From Turritopsis dohrnii (taxonomy: Eukaryota > Cnidaria > Hydrozoa > Anthoathecata > Oceaniidae), in the NCBI GenBank assembly GCA_027922465.2, contig BQMF02000382.1:1-64000 (forward strand): 64,000 bases of DNA, given 5' to 3'. The notes below the pieces were generated by a model. The model saw only the letters and a program-made list of their open reading frames with translations. It was not told the DNA's origin and did no database searches. Shown piece by piece: positions 58,489 to 64,000 of this stretch (position 1 is the stretch's first letter; every line of letters begins with the position of its first letter). Both the position numbers and the translations under genes were made by a program.

Positions 58489-61400
58489 TTATTCGGATTC
58501 GGATAAATTGTTAAATTTTATCTTAATTGCTTCATGATCTGAAAAATATATACTGTGTATAGATATTTTAATTTCAAATATTCGTTTTAAGTCGTTATGA
58601 ATATAGACATGATCGATTAATGAGCTAGAAATATGAGTTGGTTCGTGAACAATCATTTCGAAATCTTGTAAATAAGCTTTTATGAAGTTACTCTCTTCAT
58701 TAAAATAGTTCTTATTAAAGTCTCCGAGAATTATATGAGTTTTTTCAACTGTTCCTCGTAAATGTTGAATTTTGTACAATAAATCATGATTTTCAAGATT
58801 CTGTTGACGATATAAAAGAATAATATTCAGAGGAAAATTTACCATGTAATGTTTAAATTTATATATTGTGGCGCCGGGTATTTCATAGCTACTGATTAAC
58901 TGGATTTGTTCTTTATTATATGCAGTAGCTGTATTAGAATATATGTGCTCATCAATACTATTTGTCTTTAATGAAAACGGTGCTAATATATTTTCAATTT
59001 CTTCAGTGTCAGCGTTGAAATTAAGTTGAGTTTCCGTCATAAATATTAAGCATCCTTTGTATACTATTTTATCATGCTTTATATCAATTGCATGTTTCTT
59101 CAATGACCGTACATTTAAGAAAGAAATCTCGAATTCTTTATCACTCATTTCTTTGTCAGTGTGAATTTTTAGGCTCAAATTTTCTTTCATGTATTCATAT
59201 TCTTCTGTAGCCCTGGCATCGCACCGAATGGCTTTTGCATTAAAATCACCCATCAAATAGAGTCCCTGCAAGGAAGTTACACGGCTAAAAGCAACATAAA
59301 CTTGTCCATCCTTAAAGCTTTTTTGACCATATAAATCAAAATTGAAAACAATTTTAGTAAAGGTTTGTCCCTGTACTTTATGAACGGTACATGCCCAGGA
59401 AAGCGTTAATGGAAATTGAGTTCGTTTAACAGAGGGGTGTGCCTTATCGTTCTTGATGCCAAACTCTTTCTCTATTTTCTCTATCGGAACTAAATTATTT
59501 GCTCTACCGTAGTTATCGTTATTTTTTGCTTTTACGCCAATATCATTCGAGTCCATTTTCAAGTAAATGCGAGTAACATTTCCATCATTATCAAGTTTAA
59601 CATGTTCAACAATACCCATTTGACCATTGCAAAGTTTACCTTCGACGTCGATATTTGAAGTGACCATTACTTTTGCGCCAATTTTGAAAATGAACTTATG
59701 AGCTAGCCCACCTGTTTGCATTTGGCCTCGCTTGTAGACGCTATTAATATGCGAATTATTGATATTTTTCGGAAATTTATCTAGCGATACAACTTCCATC
59801 TCTTCTCCTGGCAATTCACTCAATTTTACCTTATTGTGATTGTCAACCGGTTTGTTTTCAGCCCACAAATGAACAGCGTCTTTTGGGTAGTCAGGATGGT
59901 TTTCGTTAATAACTCTTTGACTCAAAATTCGCATATCATTTTCATCTACGACACCTATCCTAATATTGTTTAAAATATCAATAAACACTTGATCTCCTCT
60001 TTGTCTCATAACTTCTGTAAGTTCAACTAATTTGAAATGTCTCCAACAATGATCAACATTAAGCAAAGCCTCTGAAAATTGTGAAAATATTGGACCACCT
60101 TTAATTGGAGGTAGTTGATAAAAGTCTCCACAAGTTATTATAGAAACACCGGCAAATGGAATATGGTCACTACATCCAAAAATATCACATAGTCGTTGAT
60201 GAATATGTAGTAAGCGGTACTTTAAAACCATAGAAATCTCGTCAATAACTATTACTTGAAGTTCGGAAAAACGTACTCGAAGGTTGGATCTAACTTGATC
60301 AGAGAGATTTTTAATGTGTTTTGAGTATTCGTAACCTGGAGGCATACTAAATATTGAGTTAATAGTTGAACCATTTATATTTACGGCAGCAACACCAGTT
60401 GGCGCTATTAAAATTAGCCTTTCTTTTGATGCATTCCTTGTTCCGTATGTCAAAGCCTTTTGCAGGTAAAAGTTGATCGTGTTGAGAGTATATGATTTTC
60501 CACAACCTGCACTTCCAGAAAGAAATAAATAAAAAGGATCCGGTCTCCCGATTTTATTTGTTCTTAGATGTTGTGACGACTTTCTACTCCAGCGTACTAC
60601 AAAGTCAAAAACTTCTCGTTGTTTTTCATTCAAAGACCGAATTCTTGTACTTAATTCATCATCAGATATCAAGGGTTGTATCATTTGTACTTGAGCTCCA
60701 CCTTGGTAAACATTTTCATCATTCTCTTCATTGTTGGTCTCTTCTTCGCTTACATAATTTCTTTCTTCTTCTCTGACTTCGTCATTCTCTTGCTCTCCGT
60801 AGATGTTAAAACCTCTCGGATTTTTATTGAAGTTCAGCATAGCATCGTCTACAGCATCGGCAAAAGGCTCAAAAATTGCTTTATTCCTGTTTATGGTTTC
60901 CACAACTACTTGTGATGACAACTTTTCGGTGTAAGTTCCAGAGGGAGTTGCTTTTAACTCTTCTTCATTTCTAAAGGGGTAAAACATGAATAATAAGTGG
61001 TGCGCGTAGCTGTCTGCCTTTTTCTCTTTACTTGGCACATGATATCTTAATACACACCTTGTCTTTCGTAATTTTAAGCGCTCTTTACTTGACATTAAAG
61101 GAACTGATTTTGGCAATTCAAAATTTGCCACTCTGACAAATTTAGCTCTTCAAGAACTTCAGGTTGATAATCATTTTCGTGTTTCCTATTTTTTGATTCC
61201 AAAGAATAGTTTGCTAAAAATTGCGCGTAACACAATTCATCCAATGTCGCATATCTACCATTTTTGTAAGTTCTGTTTGGCCTATCTTTATACCGATCTA
61301 ACATATTCTTTTTGAAAACATTTGTATCATTTTCGTCCATATTTGAGATCTCTTATTCGCTTTTACATACGCGGTAGCGATTTTCAGGCAAATTGCTATT

Positions 61401-62590
61401 GGCAAAAACAACTCCTGGCGAGGTCTTTCTAAGCCAAATTTCTGGAAGCACTATGGAAACAGCTTCTTGGATTGACATTTCTCTGTGTGTTCTATATGCT
61501 CTTGAAATAGATTTCATTTTTTCCCTAAGAGATTTGTTAGAATCCACTGCTTCTTTTGCAGCCTGCTTCATTGCTTCAGTTGACTCATCCTCAGATTTAG
61601 AAATGTAAGCACACATGTATGCCACTGCCTTATGATAATCTAAAACAGGCTGCAGGTCCATATTTGCTTCCCATGCTAGTAAACCTTCTTCGAAATAATT
61701 GTTTATAAAACAAGCGGCTGGTGAGCGCTTATAGTGTATTTGATACCCCTTATCGCTTGAGATGGAAAGGCTTTCATAATATGTTTCCTTTGAAATTCCT
61801 AACTCATTTAAAATTTCATCTATTGATTTTGGTTCTTTGTAATTATCTTTTGATGGGTCTAGTACATTATTGTATAATGGGTCAAAATGGCGGTCAATAC
61901 ATTCTTTGACTGGGACAAGAACAGTCTTTCTATTTTTCATTATTTCATCTTTGTTTTCTAAGTTTGGATCTAAAGGCTTTGCAATAATCGTTTTTTCTGT
62001 AAAGAATCTGCCAAAGTGATATCTACAGGGCTGGTTTTTATATTTGCGACACGATTTCGTATGTCGATGGTTTTGATAAGTTCTAACCAAACAATAGAGT
62101 TCACTATTTTTATCGGCTGGTACATCACACTTTACAATTTTATCAATATATTCTCGAAATTCGTCGATATTTTTACTTGTTAGTGTAGGGGCGTTTTCAA
62201 TCCAGTGAGCGTGAGCGCTGCCACGTGATTGAAATTCTATTCTTATAGCGTGGTGTTTAAGCTCTCCTCCTAGTGCTCCTTTTGAGACAATGTGTTTAAA
62301 AAAACATTCGAGACGATACTGGAAGTGTCGCGCAAGTACGACAGGATTAGATTGAAGAATTTTTGTTCGTTCCAAATAACTCAAACTTCTTATTTCATCT
62401 TCAGCCATTTCCTCTCCTTTTATTTTTTGAATTATTTCAACTATCTCTGGCCAATGCAAATCAGCACAAGATAAGGTCATGAAAAATGTTGGTAAACCTA
62501 GTTGCTTTACCATTGCAAGAACTTCGTAAAGAAATCTTTTCCAGCATGCAGGAGTACCTTTTAAATTATTCATAAAGTTGAAGGCGTTAT
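58489..62590 (-). pseudogene. Helentron (Helitron2) Rep - PIF1 helicase - endonuclease polyprotein, broken
   Basis: Rep part (62590 to 61353): NNAFNFMNNLKGTPAC, FFMTLSCADLHWPEI, HUH-type motif GSAHAHW (residues 121-123 of the 406-codon frame) and the tyrosine region LDYHKAVAYMCAYISK (Tyr 313, 319, 323). One TAA at 61353-61355 interrupts the frame, which continues in phase (FKKNMLDRYKDRPN, LDELCYAQFLANY), then a frameshift near 61130. The helicase-EN part is open for 880 codons: Walker A GSAGCGKS (206-213), Walker B VIDEIS, GDFYQLPP, TVHKVQGQTF (583-591), VYVAFSRV. The C-terminus holds an APE-like endonuclease (FLNVRSL, MTET, HIILGDFN at 799-806, LIDHVYI, FSDHEAI). Rep nicks and joins DNA, PIF1 unwinds, and the fused endonuclease marks the Helentron branch. 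The N-terminal Rep is cut by a retrotransposon at about 62590. Confidence 0.88.
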
Positions 62591-64000
62591 TATTATTATT
62601 ATTATTAAAACATATTTATACAGGGTAAAATCCTTTCAACGTATATAAACATTGCTATTAATAGGCGCCCTGTTAAAGCAAAAATTATTCTAAAATAAAT
62701 AAAATAGATTAAATATATATATATAAGTGAAAATATGAAAAATATAAAATATGATTATGAGACATATAAAATTATGGAATATATATGGAACAAGATAAAA
62801 TAATGGGTTCAAACACAAGAAGGAAGTGATGAAAAATGTCGCCCCAGTTGAGAAAGAAGGCTACACCCTGGTGAATAATCGAGACGAAAGTCGCTGGGAG
62901 GAGTTGTGTGATAAGGATAGTCGAAGTAAGAGGCACAAGTGTATAAAAAGTTAAAAAATATCTTTGCAACAGTGTTTGAAACGAACTAACGAAACTTCGT
63001 CTCTAACACTCTTGCTTATGTCGTTAAAAATATATGCGCCTTGATACATAAATGATCTCCGACCAGATTCGGTGCGGACTTTAGGCAATGTAATGAGAGA
63101 GTTATTCCCTCTGGTAACTTTACAATGATGTGATCGTGTAAAATATTGACGGAAGTTTTCGGGATTAAGTCCATTTAAACATTTAAAAACTTCCACTGCA
63201 CAACGGAATTTCATCTCGTTTTTTACCGATCTCCAGGGGTAAGATTTGTGCCCGTAGACAACATAATTTGCGCGATCTTGTAGGTGTTGTAATTTCTGGT
63301 GGTCTTTGTAAAGGAACAAGTTCGAACAATAGAACATAATTGGAGACATTGTTGCTTTGAAAACGGATTCAGCTACAAATGGACTCATGGATTGACGTAC
63401 TTTTGTTAGCATCTTCAATCTAGCAGAAACCTTTTTGTACACTGTATCAAGATGATCGATATAATTCAATGACTGATCTAAGATTACTCCAAGGTATTTA
63501 TACGTCGATGTGCGATTTAAAGTAACTCCATTCATTTCAATTTTCACCAAATCTAAATTCTTCAGTTTTCGTGCAGTACCAAAGATTGAATACTCAGTTT
63601 TTCCTTTTTTGAAGTTGACGATAAGATTGTTCATATAGAACCAGTTTGATAAGTTATCCAGATCATTATTGAGCTCAGTGATAATAATATCAATGTTGGC
63701 ATGAGATGTGTATATCACTGTATCATCAGCATATAGCAATATCTTACATTTCTTCAGGGCAGAATTAATATCATTCATCAATATAACAAATAGCAATGGC
63801 CCAAGGATAGAGCCTTGTGGAACGCCACATAAAACGGTATTCATTTCAGATTTTACATTGTCCAGAACAACAAATTGCTTTCGGTGGAAGAGGTAGCTTT
63901 CAAACCATGATAACTCGCGACCAGCTATTCCGTAACACTTTAGTTTAGATAGGATGCAACCATGATCTACAGTGTCAAATGCTTTGCTTAAATCTATAAA
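62590..64000 (-). mobile_element. L2-like retrotransposon inserted in Rep, running off the right edge
   Basis: From the window edge the minus frame is open: FIDLSKAFDTVDH, CYGIAGRELSWFESYLFHRK, CGVPQGSILGPLLFVILMND, LLYADDTVIYTSH, VNFKKGKTEYSIFGTARKLK, TYKYLGVILDQSLNYIDH, then a C-terminal domain ending at 62951. The 3' untranslated part ends TACCCTGTATAAATATGTTT followed by (AATA/TAA)n, the same signature as the copies at 33.6 and 56.1 kb. The endonuclease and N-terminal regions lie outside the window. This RT segment has no frame break, so it looks younger than its relatives here. Confidence 0.85.

Noticed and set aside
1..64000. tRNA, rRNA or other structured RNA genes
   Set aside because: No convincing cloverleaf, promoter boxes or conserved rRNA sequence was recognised by eye; a tRNAscan/Infernal run would be needed to exclude them.

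Overview
The window is AT-rich eukaryotic DNA: coding stretches are split by GT..AG introns, and no prokaryotic operon structure is seen. The mix of transposon families (a Helentron with fused endonuclease and an RPA gene, a KDZ transposase, an EnSpm/CACTA transposase, L2/CR1-like retrotransposons with a 2A-like motif) fits a marine invertebrate such as a cnidarian. The species cannot be fixed from the sequence. Almost everything recognisable is mobile-element DNA, often nested two or three deep. Only two multi-exon genes (16.7-18.8 kb and 19.3-22.3 kb) lack an obvious transposon signature, and I do not recognise either.

Layout. 0-5 kb: mostly non-coding, with a retrotransposon 3' remnant. 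5-8.1 kb: a spliced, apparently readable EnSpm/CACTA (Tnp2-type) transposase. 8.4-11.2 kb: about 30 tandem copies of a 93-bp satellite, interrupted at its right edge by a 444-bp TIR element with TA duplications. 12.5-15.8 kb: two broken non-LTR retrotransposons head to head. 15.9-16.7 kb: a partial non-autonomous Helitron. 16.7-22.3 kb: two divergent unknown genes. 23.5-30.3 kb: a many-exon KDZ transposase gene (minus strand) whose 3' part looks like a papain-type cysteine protease; it carries a disabling deletion. 30.7-54.3 kb: a cluster of at least seven copies or remnants (A, B, C, D, E1, E2, F) of one TIR DNA transposon family. 54.9-64 kb: a Helentron (Rep, PIF1 helicase, endonuclease, plus an RPA-like gene) broken by two L2-like insertions, the second running off the right edge.

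The most interesting system is the 30.7-54.3 kb family. Each better-preserved copy has two convergent genes between outward TIRs of the type (AA/GG)TCCGTG..CACGGA(TT/CC). One is a five-exon integrase-fold transposase (HTH, then HxDQNEK, VDxGxEF and IERxW boxes, D-D-38-E). The other is an accessory gene with a short N-terminal module, an EFPSDG module, a segment that may be ubiquitin-like, and a C-terminal RING-like zinc finger. The pairing recurs in copies A, B and C. Deletion derivatives E1 and E2 keep the 5' ends of both genes. All copies seen are damaged: B by a retrotransposon, a MITE and a frameshift; A by loss of the exon for the second Asp; C by Glu-to-Lys and frameshifts; D by a frameshift and a missing last exon. 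Parallel damage and shared splice sites support the gene models better than any single ORF does. All assignments were made by reading; no database search was run.
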